Assembly (NCBI GenBank): GCA_002914805.1
Contig: JXTB01000071.1
Location: 638,447 to 702,446 of the forward strand
Origin: Parasponia andersonii
Lineage: Eukaryota > Streptophyta > Magnoliopsida > Rosales > Cannabaceae
Length of the DNA: 64,000 bases
Reading direction: 5' to 3'
The notes below the pieces were generated by a model, which did no database searches, was not told the DNA's origin, and worked only from the letters and a program-made list of their open reading frames with translations. Shown here one piece after another: positions 11,553-23,474 of the stretch (positions are counted from its first letter, which is position 1; each line of letters begins with the position of its first letter). Both the position numbers and the translations under genes were made by a program.

Positions 11553-12720
11553 ATAAGTTAAGATCCATGGCCCTATAAGAACTAACGTGGGTCATGTTGG
11601 ACCACTGATTTATATATTTAATAGGTTGTGCCAACCCTGGTTGGGACAGACTATGATACATAAAATAAAAGACAAAGATTACTCTATTTTGATATTATTA
11701 TGGTATTTCAAAAATTTTCTGAAATTATTTCATAATTAGAACCAGAGCTGTAAAATCAATCCCTAGATGATGATAGAGTGATCATCACACTATTTTAAAC
11801 AAACCAAAATTCGTCATAAGATTTTACAGTCAAATATTATATATATTTCTTAATTGTTGAAAGAAAACTCTGTATTAGGGAACTTCATTAATCAAATGAA
11901 ATTGGCATATAGATAAATCACCCTCGAGATGGACAAAAAAATAAAAAAGAGGAAACCTCCTCAGGCCAAATAAACTCGCCAAGCATTTATTTGTTCCTAT
12001 GTCGTAATAAGTGAGTTCTATGGATTTGATTAGTAAAAACAAGTAGTGATAAATAGGCCACTCTTCTTCTAATGTTGAAATTTCAAATGCCTTCCCAAGG
12101 CATACATATGCTGATTAATCAGGCAAAAAGTAAGGGTGATCCACAACATAGGATTTCAATTTTACAATCTTGTGAAGTGAATCGCGGCTTTACTATTTGT
12201 TTTCTGAATCTATATTCTCCTCAAACATCGAGAAATAAGTTATTTCGATAAAGTCAATGTCAATCCTTGCAGGCTAATTTTTCCTATTAATTTGTAGGGT
12301 AGTGGTACCAGCAACAGATTATGCCTGAAAACAAGAACACTTACATTAATTAATCTAACAATCGTTTACTTATGCATGCAGTATAATACTATAACATAGT
12401 ATACAACTGATGAAGGTGACATTGCATGTCTTGATTAATCATAACTCATAATTAATTAAATTGCCAAGCTAATGTCCTGAATAGACTATTTTATCGACTT
12501 AATCACATTGTAAAAAGCGCTCCACAATTAATCAAAGAATAGTTGATGATGATCTTGTGGTAATAAGTAGAATATATTACTTAAGTTGCATCTGAACCCT
12601 GAAGAAAACGAAACATCAACAAAACAAAATATATATATATATATTTATATATATATCAAAAAACTATATTAGATTGTTGTTTCGCACTTGTACATGTTTG
12701 GTATAATCCAACGATTGTAT
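11553..12720. other. Intergenic, no gene seen
   Basis: AT-rich spacer with a short TA-rich tract at 12630-12656. No supported gene, RNA or transposon end. Confidence 0.5.
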
Positions 12721-12734
12721 AATGATCCAAAATA

Positions 12735-14417
12735 TAGATGGACTTCACGTTGTTACGTGGCATTTAAAAGTGTCATATTACTTAGTTTTAATGACATTTA
12801 TGGAATTAGTGGCAGTTGCTACAAATGTAAAATATACCCATTCCACTAAAGGTCCTAGTGAAGTTTCAGATATCACTCTAGCATCCTCTTTAGTGGTATT
12901 TAAAAATGTTAATAAAGTGTAGTAATGACATTTCCAAATGTCATTAAGTTCTTTAACTTCATAAAAAAATATTTTTTAAAATGGAAAGAAAATAGTTTTA
13001 GTGGCATTATAAAATGTCACCAAAAATGTAATTTTAAAAATACATATACGCAGATAAACTAACCAATTAAATTTGAATTTTAAAAATGTATTAGCCAAAT
13101 TTATTTTATTTGAATAAACGTGAGAAATTTTTTTAACTGATTTAATATGCTAAATTTTTTTGTGAAAGGAGACTTTATATATTAACTTATCCTCATACAA
13201 AACAAATTAATTGAAGAAAGCAATAAATTAATGAAAAATATATTTTTTATTGTCAAAACATTTGGTCGTAATTACATGATAAATTTGAAATTGTACATAA
13301 GTCAAAAATTCAAATGTTTGATACATAGTAATCTTTAAAAAAAATGAAAAAAAAAATCAAATTATCATTCTTTAGATCCATCTCTCTGATAAGCATCCGA
13401 TTTTTTGCTCCTTGAAACTAAGATCGAACTCATTTGAATTTTCCTACACCAATAAAACAATAACACAACAACATTAGCATCATTAATGTACTTACTTGGT
13501 TTCACGTAATGAATACAAAAAATAAAATAAAATAAAATAAACATAGATTGCTACTTCATAATCAAAAGAACAACCTATATTATTACTCAAAAGAGCAAAA
13601 CAAACGGGTGCATTGGGATTTTTGAACATTAAATTTTAATCATCTTACTTTTTCAATATTCTCGCTGTAGATTTACAAAGCTTGAAGCCTTGGATAATGT
13701 AAACAAATCCACCAATAAGAAAATAACGTTAACAAGATTAATTGAACAAGAACATTAGATATCAAACTTAAAATTTAATTGAAAATTGATAATCGTAGCA
13801 TATATAGTATCAAAAAAAAAAAAAGAAACAGGAAGAACGTGATTGTATAAATTAGTGGCAACAAATGAAAGATTGATGAGACCTTCGAATGCTCAGAGAA
13901 AGTACTTTGGAACACAATCCTAAGAAATAATGAAAACAAAAATGAGATCAATAAAATATAGAATAGAAAGCTTTTTACGTAGAGAAAGCTTCATCAAGTT
14001 CTTATTTATATCGAAATATGAGGAAGATATAAGAAAATAAATTATGGGAAAAACCTTGAAAATTCAATTAAATTTGTATCCGAAGAAAGAGTGGAATATA
14101 TTTTAAAATTCTTATTCTTTAAATATTAACAAAATATTTAAAGATATATATATATATATAACAAGATTAAATGACATTTTCAAAATGTCACTAAAGAAAA
14201 ATATTAGTGGCATTTTTAATATGTCATTAAGCTAAATTTTTGTGGCATTTTGGAACTGTAAGTGAAACTAAATTTCAAAATTTTTATTTAAATGATGAGA
14301 ATAACCTTATAATCTAATGACATTTTTTATATGATGTCGACAAAATATACATACTGTGACGTTTTAGCAGAAATATAACTAAAATAAATGCCACAAATTC
14401 AAGTTTTTCTTGTAGTG
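12735..14417 (-). mobile_element. CACTA-like non-autonomous transposon fragment
   Basis: The right end (14409-14417) is the complement of CACTACAAG and is preceded by runs giving CACTACAAGAAAAACTTG on the minus strand, the classic start of plant CACTA (En/Spm) elements. Both flanks are packed with subterminal motifs of the form GTGGCATTTT...AAATGTCAYTAA (for example 12757-12800, 12925-12950, 13000-13025, 14170-14225, 14240-14260). No transposase is present. I could not find the matching left terminus, which should also read CACTACAAG, so the left limit is approximate and the element may be truncated. Confidence 0.6.
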
Positions 14418-14826
14418 ATATTGTGGTCTAGAAAAACCGTAAAACTCTTCTAGTACATCTAGTTGAACCTTTTGATTTAGTTTAATTCTAAAGCTTACGT
14501 TAATTAATTCCACATTACTTGGCAACAGCCAAGAATAGTAGTGGTCAACAACATAGGATAATTATCATGGTTATATCTCCGAAGTCAGTAGTTGCAAACT
14601 TGCAGTGCTTAATTAATCAAGTCTCATCATAAAATTGGTTTTACGAATAAATTAGTTTATAACTTCCGGTCTCAGACAGCAAACTATAACTTATATATCC
14701 TTGCACGTCATTTTGTACTATAAAGAATATTACATTATTATTGAAACCGTCTTTTCAATAAGGGGGATTATTTAAAAATTTTCTGAGACCAAAGTATTAC
14801 TAATTAATTAGCGGATAAGCGTTTAG

Positions 14827-14857
<31 letters not shown>

Positions 14858-14883
14858 TTAATTAGCGGAATAAGCGTTTAGAT

Positions 14884-14943
<60 letters not shown>
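14418..14943. other. Intergenic with TA and GA microsatellites
   Basis: AT-rich spacer. A short direct duplication of TTAATTAGCGG[A]ATAAGCGTTTAGAT occurs at about 14803 and 14856, each copy followed by a (TA)n run. The second run (14886-14920) continues into (GA)n at 14921-14943. Confidence 0.6.
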
Positions 14944-15170
14944 GGGGGTTGCCAATCTAATAGATATTTGTTTTTTTTTTTATTTAGTATTTTTTTTAAC
15001 CGTTGGATCACCATTTAATGATGATCCAATGGCTATATGAAGTGCATGAAAAGACGTGGATCATTAATGCTCTTTCTCTCTTTTACTTTTTACAATAAAA
15101 AATGTGTGTGCTAAATTTTTATTGGCCAAATTGATACCTATGCATAGGTAAAAAAAAACTTACTGAATTA

Positions 15171-15176
<6 letters not shown>
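14944..15176. mobile_element. MITE unit embedded in TA microsatellite (copy 1)
   Basis: A 233-bp block bounded by (TA)n/(GA)n on the left and (TA)n (15176-15221) on the right. Its complement matches the right half of the 45930-46378 element: shared blocks include TTACTGAATTAG, the complement of CCAATAAAAATTTA, and GGATCA...GATCC around the poly-T tract. No coding capacity. Embedding in TA repeats resembles the behaviour reported for micron-type MITEs; the family assignment is inference. Confidence 0.6.

Positions 15177-15221
<45 letters not shown>
15176..15221. repeat. (TA)n microsatellite
   Basis: About 23 TA units flanking MITE copy 1. Confidence 0.95.
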
Positions 15222-15225
<4 letters not shown>

Positions 15226-15477
15226 GTTAACTTACGCTTAAAATAGTATATTTATTACTAAAGTAATATCCATGTATATAAATAAAAAAAAATTGATTTT
15301 CTGGAGAAGCTAGATAACTATATCTCATATTATAGAGAACTAATAATTAAATCTCCTAATCCATGTTTTGATGCTATAATTTCGCATATCATCATATTGT
15401 ATATATATCTTCGCAGTTTACACAGAAAAAGAAGTTAAGTATTGTTATTTCCGATCATAAATCTATATTAGTGAAAG

Positions 15478-16043
15478 TTGATGATTGAGAAGAATGCGCC
15501 AGGTCGAATATTAGAAATAACTGATAGTGCGACCTACTCAGTATCGATAATGTGCGACCATCGGGAAAAAAAAAACTAGATCAATCTTATTCAAATGGGT
15601 AATCTGTGAGAAAAGGAAACAAGTTTCTGAATAAATATCAGGCAATCAATTCTATTTACAGATGTTACTTGATTTTATTTTGTTACCCGAAATTGTATTT
15701 TCTGATTATATACTTTCTTATTTTCACATGTAAGAAACATTGAACCACTCTCATCTATATAAAGAAGGCCCAGTTTCATAATTTTTTACAACACAATAAT
15801 CTCACAATTACTTCACCACACATTATTTGTAATTCTCTTTTTGCTCTCGTCTTGAGACCTAGAGAAACTCTTGTAATTCTCAATAAAAACAACGAAGAAT
15901 AGTGCACGTAGGCTTATCTTTTTTGGGGCTGAACTACTATAAAATTATTGTCTCTTGATTTGCTTCGCTTAGTCAACCTTTTTCATATACCAGCCACATC
16001 TTTTAATTTTCAAAATTTATTATTGACAAAACTTCTGTCAATA
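15478..16043 (+). repeat. 5' LTR of element A
   Basis: A 566-bp direct repeat with 25510-26072. A TATA box (TATATAAAG, 15756-15764) and a poly(A)-type signal (AATAAA, 15882-15887) mark the U3-R boundary and R region. The last 150 bases resemble the corresponding end of the LTR of element B, showing common ancestry. The exact first base is uncertain by a few nucleotides. Confidence 0.85.
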
Positions 16044-16063
16044 ATTGGCACTAGAAAGAAGGC
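16044..16063 (+). other. Primer-binding site of element A
   Basis: ATTGGCACTAGAAAGAAGGC directly follows the 5' LTR. The equivalent in element B is ATTGGCGCTAGAAGGAGGGC. The shared sequence and position mark it as the minus-strand primer site. The priming tRNA could not be identified by eye. Confidence 0.7.
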
Positions 16064-16102
16064 TTTTCCAGCAAAAAGTTTGTCAATTTTGCTTATTCAA
16101 TA

Positions 16103-17822
16103 ATGGTAAACACTAGAAATACTATCAAGAATACCAGAGTTAGCCAAAATCAACCTTAAAGCACTATTGCTGCACAGGTCGATCCCGCTCAGGATCAACC
16201 TGCTGTAATTGCACCAGAGAATATCATTCAGCGACAAGAACGCATGGAGGATATTCTTGCGAGCCTTTAGCAAATCACGAACCAAATTAATGATTCTCTA
16301 CGGTGACTTGTTGAAGGATAAATGGTGACTTCACTACAACATAAACGTCCTAGAGGTCGTCCTACTTGACAACTTGAAATAGGAATTCAGATCCAAGAAG
16401 CAGAAAATCACGATCAGTCCAAAACCTAGCAAGAACATCATGTAGATCACACCTCCAAGGGAAAAAGCAAGGTCACCAACTTACCATAGGAATTTGGCAA
16501 CGGGAGTTCAAGCACAGATCGTGATTATGGACATCCTTCTCGGAAAGCTACCATCAATCATGATCGTCTGAACAACAAGCAAAATCATCAATCGAGGAGT
16601 GTCTTCGAAAAGATTAGCAAGTAACCAAGATAAAATCCTGCAGACTTGAGATAACATCTGAAATAGTGACGCAGCCATGGGCGATCTATATTGTGTCATA
16701 ATGATAGAAGTCAATCTCGTCGAATAGTTTCAGTAGAATCTTCACAAAGGTCTCAACAAACTCTATATGATCAATCTGCCTTACGTTGTGATAACAGCGA
16801 TCAAAGACCACCATTGCCACCAGTAAGAAATAATGTCTTTCCTCCAAACATTGATGCTTATAATTTGAGGATCATATTAGATGCACTTGCTATCTAGGAC
16901 AATGAGCTCGTTGATAGATAATGTCAATCGCCATTTAACGAGGAGATTGGAGCTGTTGTATTACCTGCATAATTCAAACTTCCTACCATAAATACTTTTG
17001 ATGGGAAAATTGATTCGTGGGATCATATAGATCACTTTAGCGACCTGATGGAGCTCCATCAAGTTGATGACCTCATACACTGTAGGTGCTTCGCTGTAAC
17101 TCTCACAGGTGCAGTGAAGAAGTGGTTTTGAGGACTTAAGCCTGGTTCGATCTCGTCCTAGCAGTAACTTTAGACTGCATTCTTGAGACAATTCCAAGGT
17201 ATGAAGAACTTTACTATCCCAGTTATCAGTCTGTCTGCTATTCGACAAGGTCCAAAGGAGACTCTGTGATCTTACCTCAATCGCTTTACCTCAAAGTTGG
17301 CAAAAGTGAATAACCTGCCTGAAGGAGAGTCTTGACTTTGATGATGGCTGGGGTGCGACCAGAGACTAAACTCTGGGAAGAATTGTTAGAGCAAAAATGC
17401 AGAACTCTTGAAAACTTCTATCGGAGAGTTAGTCAACATCTAAGGGTAGAATCTTCATAGGACAAAGAAGGAAAGAGGAAAAGATGCGGCCAAAGATACG
17501 ACCATGACCAATGGTAATAATAATAAGAAGTCGAAAAAGAGGAAGAATGAGCAACCGGCTGAAAAGCAACCTGAATCAAAGAAGCAAGAGATTCCAAGGG
17601 CTCCCATATAATTCAACAACTATACCGAGCTGAGTACACTCATAAATCATATATATGTAGTCACGAACCGTTAAGAGCGATATCGTCAACTGGAACCAAT
17701 AAAACGGAATAGAGTGAGACATAATCCTAACAAATTTTGCAGGTATCACAATGACATTGGACACAACACTAATAATTATTATGCCATGAAAAATGAAATC
17801 AAAAGATTAATTAGAGAATGAT
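16103..17822 (+). pseudogene. gag remnant of element A
   Basis: From ATG 16103 the frame follows the start of element B gag (MVNTRNT versus MANTRNT) and then accumulates many stops. Recognisable parts are the capsid-like segment around 16960-17290 (text such as KLPTINTFDGKID before HxDHF-like residues, then VTLTGAVKKWF) and a zinc knuckle at about 17738-17790. The first Cys of the knuckle is intact (17738-17740) but the last Cys codon has become TAT (17777-17779). Not translatable as a full protein. Confidence 0.8.
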
Positions 17823-18049
17823 GGCTGCGGCAATATACCAGGAAGAACAATGAAAGTAGAGAAGAAAACCAACCATGACCTCCCGAAATTTAACACGAAG
17901 TACGAACTATCTTTGGAGGTCCGCATGTTGATGGAGACTCTAAGAGGGTACAAGAAAGGTACACATGAGAAGCTCACAAGCAGCCATTAACTAATGTTAT
18001 GCACCCCAAGCAACGACCATAGAAGTTTCAACAGGTATCAAATATAGAC

Positions 18050-19377
18050 ATCACTTTTACGGAAGAAGCATCAAGTGAAATGTCAATCGAAGACCTCGAT
18101 CCTTGAGACATCGATGGAGAGGCTAAAACTGGACCTATAGAAGACTTGGAAGATTTGTCAATCCAAGGGTCCTTTGAGGTGTTAAAAATCGGAGTGAAAG
18201 TTCAAGAACCTGTGCGAGCTATATTGATCGCTTTATTGAAGTCGAACTTGGATGTCTTTACATGGCAATATTCAAATATGATGGGGATTAATCCAAGTGT
18301 TATGTGCTACCACCTCAATATTAATACAACAAAGAATCTCGTGTGACAAAAAGAAAAAGACAATGGATCCAGAACGCTACATCATGTTGAAAGAAGAAGT
18401 AGAGAAGTTGTTTGAGATTAGATTATTCGGGAGTCTTTTTATTTGGACTGACTTGAAACCCAGTTTTGGTAAAGAAACCTAACTGAAAGTGGAAAACTTG
18501 CATCGATTTCACTGATCTCAACAAAGCATGCCCGAAGGACAGTTTTCCCCTTTCAAAAATCAACTCGCTTGTAGATGCGACATTAGGGCATGAATTACTA
18601 AGTTTTAGGACCTATATTCTGGATATAATCAGATCCCCATGTACGAGCTAAATGAGAAGCATACTTCGTTCATCACTGATCGAGGATTATACTGTTACAA
18701 GACGAAGCCCTCCGGACTCATCAATGCAGAAGCAACATATCAACGTCTTGTCAATATGATATTTACAATATAGATTTGCAAGATAATGAGGTATGCGTTG
18801 ATGACATGTTGGTGAAATTGAAGAAAGCTGAAAATCATATCAAGCACCTTGATAAGATATTCAAGATTCTTTGAAATTATTAAATGAAGTTGAACCCCTA
18901 GAAGTGTGCATTTGGGGTAGGATCTGGAAAGTTCCTAGAATTCATGGTCAATCAGTGAGGTATTGAAGCTAACCCTTAGAAAGATACAAGTACTGATATG
19001 TAATCACTATGCAAACCCAAGGATGTGTAAAGTTTGGTAGGAAGAGTGGCCTCACTAAGCCGATTCATATCAAGATCAACTGACAAATGCCAACCATTCT
19101 TCGAGGCATTGAAGGGTTCAAAGAAGTTTGAGTGGATAGAGAAGTACGAGCAAGCGTTCCAAAAATTGAAAAAAGTACTTGAGATCTTCTCCACTCTTGT
19201 CGATGCCAAAGCTGGGGGAAAAGTTATACCTGTACCTCGCTGTTTCCAAATATACGACAAGTGCTACGCTGATTTGAGAAGAAATGAATATACAGTGACA
19301 TGTATATTATGTAAGCAAAAGACTTCTCGATATCGAGACAAGATATCAAGAGATGGATAAGTTAGCACTAGTACTTT
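18050..19377 (+). pseudogene. Reverse transcriptase remnant of element A
   Basis: After DITFTEE (near 18052-18072) the text jumps straight to the linker before reverse transcriptase, so the whole protease domain is missing relative to element B. Reverse transcriptase begins at MDPERYIMLKEEVEKL (18363) and continues to about 19377 with frameshifts and stops. The catalytic YVDD box reads CVDD because the Tyr codon is TGC (18794-18796). The short open frames at 18146-18346, 18297-18482 and 19034-19360 are surviving pieces. Confidence 0.8.
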
Positions 19378-20097
19378 TCATCATTTCCAGGAAGCTCCGA
19401 CCTTATTTTCATGCTCATTCTATTGAAGTTTTCACAAATTTTCCATTAAAATAGATTTTGCAAATGCCTGAAACATCAGGACGATTGCTCACATAGGTTG
19501 TTAAGCTAAGTGAATTCAACATCAATTTTCAACCTCGCACTGCGATTAAAGGTCAAGCTCTCACAAATTTTATTGCAGAATTCACTTATGATATCAATCT
19601 TCCCATAAAAGTAATTGAAAAACCTGTTATAGATTTATCAAGATTGTGGAAAGTCTATGTTGATAGATCGTCAAATAGGAATAGAGCTAGTGCAGGCTTG
19701 ATGATAATTAGTTCAAAAGGACATAATATTCATTGTGCACTTCGCTTCAGATTTTCAGCATCAAATAATGAAGTAGAATATGAGACATTGATAGTTGGGC
19801 TCAAGCTTGCATAAGAAATGAAGGTCAAGATTATCGAAGTATACAGTGACTCCCAGTTAATCGTTTATCAAGTGATCAGTGATTACCAAGCCAAAAGAGG
19901 AAGAATGCTGGCTTATTTACAGGAAGTACAAAGACTGCTCTCGATATTTACCACCTATAACATTCAACTTCTTCCTCGTACTAAGAACGCTCAGGTAGAT
20001 GCTCTAGCTAAACTCACTTCAACAAAAGATGATTCCTGTCAAATTCCTTACAAAACCAAGTATCGAAGTAGAGTCTCAAGTAACCATGTCAGTTGAC
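19378..20097 (+). pseudogene. RNase H region of element A (two RNase H folds)
   Basis: The tail of the classical gypsy RNase H (LRPYFHAHSIEVFTNF) is followed by a connection segment and then a second RNase H with D-E-D-D type residues: YVDRSS (Gly lost), SNNEVEYETLI, VYSDSQL and NAQVDALAKL. This extra domain is a known hallmark of Tat-lineage elements. A TAG at 19494-19496 interrupts the frame at the same place as in element B. Confidence 0.75.
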
Positions 20098-21337
20098 CAG
20101 AAACCTTCATGGATGGATTCTATAATGAAGTATCTACGAGATAACGACCTTCCCAAGAATAAAGACGATGTAAAGCGACTTTGAATGAAGACCATTTACT
20201 ATATTATCTATGATGGGAAGCTTTATCGAAGAAGTTTTAGCTCACCATTATTGTTATGTATTGACAAAGAAAAAGCACACTAAATTATGAGGGACATTCA
20301 TAAGAGAATATATGAAAATCATTCTAGGAGGCAGGTGCTTATGAACAAAGCACTCAGACAAGGGTATTTTTGGCCTACTATGAAGAAGGATTCAATAGAA
20401 TTCGCGAGGAGATGTGACAAATATCAACGATTTACAATCATTCCTAGAACACCACCTGTTTCTCTAACTTCAATGACTAGTCTATGACCATTTGCAATAT
20501 GGGAAATTAATATTTTTGGAATACTCCTATTGGCGCGAGTTGGATTGAAGTATGCAGTGCTCGCAGTCGATTATTTCACAAAACAGACAGAAGTTGAAAC
20601 TTTAAGCATCCTTTTTGCAAAAAAGATAATAGATTTTGTTTACAAGTTTATAATCAGTCGTTATGGTATACGACACGCTATAGTTTCTGATAATGAGAAA
20701 TAATTCAACTACGATGAGGTCCGTAACTTCTGCAATAACTTAGACATCAAGAAAAACTTTTCTGTTGTTGTTCATCCATAAGCTAATGGTCAGGTTGAAG
20801 TTATAAATAAGGTACTTAAACAGAACCTAAAGACGAAGATGGAAGAACACAAAGGAGCTTGGCCAGATATACTTCCGGAAGTATTACGAGCTTATCGCAC
20901 CATTCAACGAACTACCACTGGAGAAAGTCCATTCTCTCTAGCTTATGGATATGAAGCAATGGTGCCAGTTAAAATTGGCATGAACTCTATGACGTTCTAC
21001 TTATGAGCAAGATTAGAACAATGTATCGATGAGAATTGAACTCGATCTTCTGGAAGAAAGGAATGAGAAGTCTCAATTACGAATTGTATAATACCAACAA
21101 CGTACTGCTTGATATTACAATTCTAAAGTTAAAAATATATAATTTGAAGTTGGTGACCTTGTTCTTCGACAAGTTCTTCCTAACACTAAAGAGTCTAGTG
21201 CTAGCGTATTTGGACCTTTTTAGGAAGTACTATATGTTATTGATACCGTCATTTGACCTGGGACAGAACTAGCTCGCATTAGAGGACAAAAGATTGAGCA
21301 TGCTTGGAATGCAGAACAGGTTTGTCGTTATTATTAA
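20098..21337 (+). pseudogene. Integrase remnant of element A
   Basis: The HHCC zinc finger survives in part (HKRIYENH ... CDKYQ, last Cys changed to Tyr). The catalytic core follows, with a TAA at 20779-20781 inside HPxANGQ, and the C-terminal chromosomal-binding region reads to ...EQVCRYY with a stop at 21335-21337 where element B has Gln. Many stops make it inactive. Confidence 0.8.
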
Positions 21338-22080
21338 TAAATCTTCATGTATATATTCATATAGCTTCAAAGGCCTGGGGAGCATTTTGTTATTCGTCAT
21401 CCGAATTCATCAATAAAGATATCATTTCTTTGATTTTATTATCTTGTTATTTCTTTATATTGGTTTGTCTTTTATAGTTTTATAGCCGTTTTTGAACACC
21501 ATAAAACTCAAGAGGCAGTGGGATCAGATCGTTATCTCTTATTCACTTCCTAAGGGACTATGCAAATGTTCATTTAGAGGGGTTGGAATTTTAGATCGCT
21601 AAATTTCTAAAATTTCTTAAAATCTTAGGATTTTCTTCTTGCTTTATGTCATAACATGTCATATTATACAATTTCTCTCCTCGAACACAAAAGTGACTAA
21701 GCAAAATGTCTATAGTTCGATGTGATAAATTGTTATAAACCTTACTTTGCCATATAACTTTTGGAAAGCAATATTGAGTTTGCATCACTCATACTTGTTG
21801 TTTTTCTTAAGTGACCTAACCTATCCTAATGCTTAAAACCTGTTTTAAGTTATGGATTCGAATTGCAATAATGTACTGATCAATCACTTATATTATTAAG
21901 TGATGTGTGTTTTGTTTCTAACAAAGTTATTTTATAGGAATAAAATATGATAATGAACTTCATAAATTAAAGCTTGTACCTATGTACAAGCAAAATATTA
22001 CAAAAATTAGCAGGATGAGTCTACATTTGTCTTTAACTTTACAAATATATTTTAAAAAATAATATAAAATATATATCTTC
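21338..22080. other. Spacer between integrase and antisense gene of element A
   Basis: Non-coding DNA shared in outline with element B (the mirror stretch of B contains the same ATAAAACTCA...GGCAGTGGGATCAGATCG text). It separates the tail-to-tail ends of pol and the antisense gene. Confidence 0.65.
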
Positions 22081-23443
22081 TCTACAGGTGTGTCCTTCCC
22101 TCTGTTAGCTTCATCTACAACCTTATTTGCTTTCTAACTCTCAACAAGTTTGACTATGTCCTTGCCAAGAAAGGAGAAGTCGAACTCTAGACGTTCGTAG
22201 TATATATTATAAACAATTGTTGAGGTGGCAATGTCACTAGTCTTGTCTTCAAGCTCCTTGCCATCAGTGGTCTCAAAGTCTTCGACCGCTTTTCAACTAG
22301 CCTCTTTAAGTACATCTGGGTGTTGAGAGATGGTCTTCTCGAGCTCCTTTACCCGTTCCTCGAGCTACCCCTTTTCCCTTCTTCTCATTTGCTAGAGCCT
22401 CCTTTAATTGCTGCTTTTCTGACTCAAAGGTGTTTTTCTCTGCCTCATGAGTCTTTTTCAGCTCCTCAAATGCTTGGATAATCTTTTCAACTTTTTCCCC
22501 TTTTTCTTTGCCTTCAAGGACTGGATCATACAATAGCACAGCAGTTGTAGCAATCTGAAAACAAAAATATTAGTACGAGAAAAGTGCGTCGAAAAGCATG
22601 AATGAAGAAAATACTTACATTGGCCAACATCTGCATTGCAGTGCTGAATGCAGCCTTGGCTGGCCTCCACTTTATCCTCTCCCAGCCTTTCTCGGAGGTG
22701 AAGTGATTAATGAAGGCCACACTTAGACCAGTCTTCTCTAGTAGTTAATGGAGAAGTGTGAAGAACTCTTCATCCTTATTGACTTGGCTATGAATCCCAG
22801 AGGAGGAAGAAGTCGATTATTTATTTGAAGGCTCGGGATGGATTGCAGTAGATTATAGAGGAGGCAAACTTTGTGGGATATCCTCAAAGGCAACCTTCCT
22901 TTTCTTGGAAGCTTCGACCTTCTCTTTTCCATTCGAGCAGGTTAGGGGAGTATTCTCAGGGGTCTTCGATTTTGGTTGAGAACACAGCGTAGTTAGAGGT
23001 GCTCACAGTCCGCTGCCGATTCTTGTCATATCTACAAAAAAAGATATGTTTAGTGTGAAGATCATAATGTGACAAAAAGAGAGAGTACAGAATCAACCTT
23101 CTATTTGCGACTGAGAAGCTGGTGGAAATGAAGCTACTAGGATAGTGGTCCTTAGGTAGAGATCAAAGGAGGTATTTTTCACTTCTTTGACTTTGAAAAA
23201 GAAGCTACATTCTTTTGTTTCTTCGAGCTACGAGATTTATACAGTCGATTCAGAACTACAAGGAGAAAAGCACCCTTAGGAAATAGCCCGTAAGTAATCA
23301 AATTTTTAGTTGTCCAGAGTTTCTTCCAATAAAATTCTTCAATTAGAAGTTCATTTATTTTGTAAACTTAAGTAAGCTGCTCTTTATTGAGTCTTAGGAG
23401 CTCCTTATTATCTGCGATGACATAAAAATGTGATTAATTAAAG

Positions 23444-23474
<31 letters not shown>

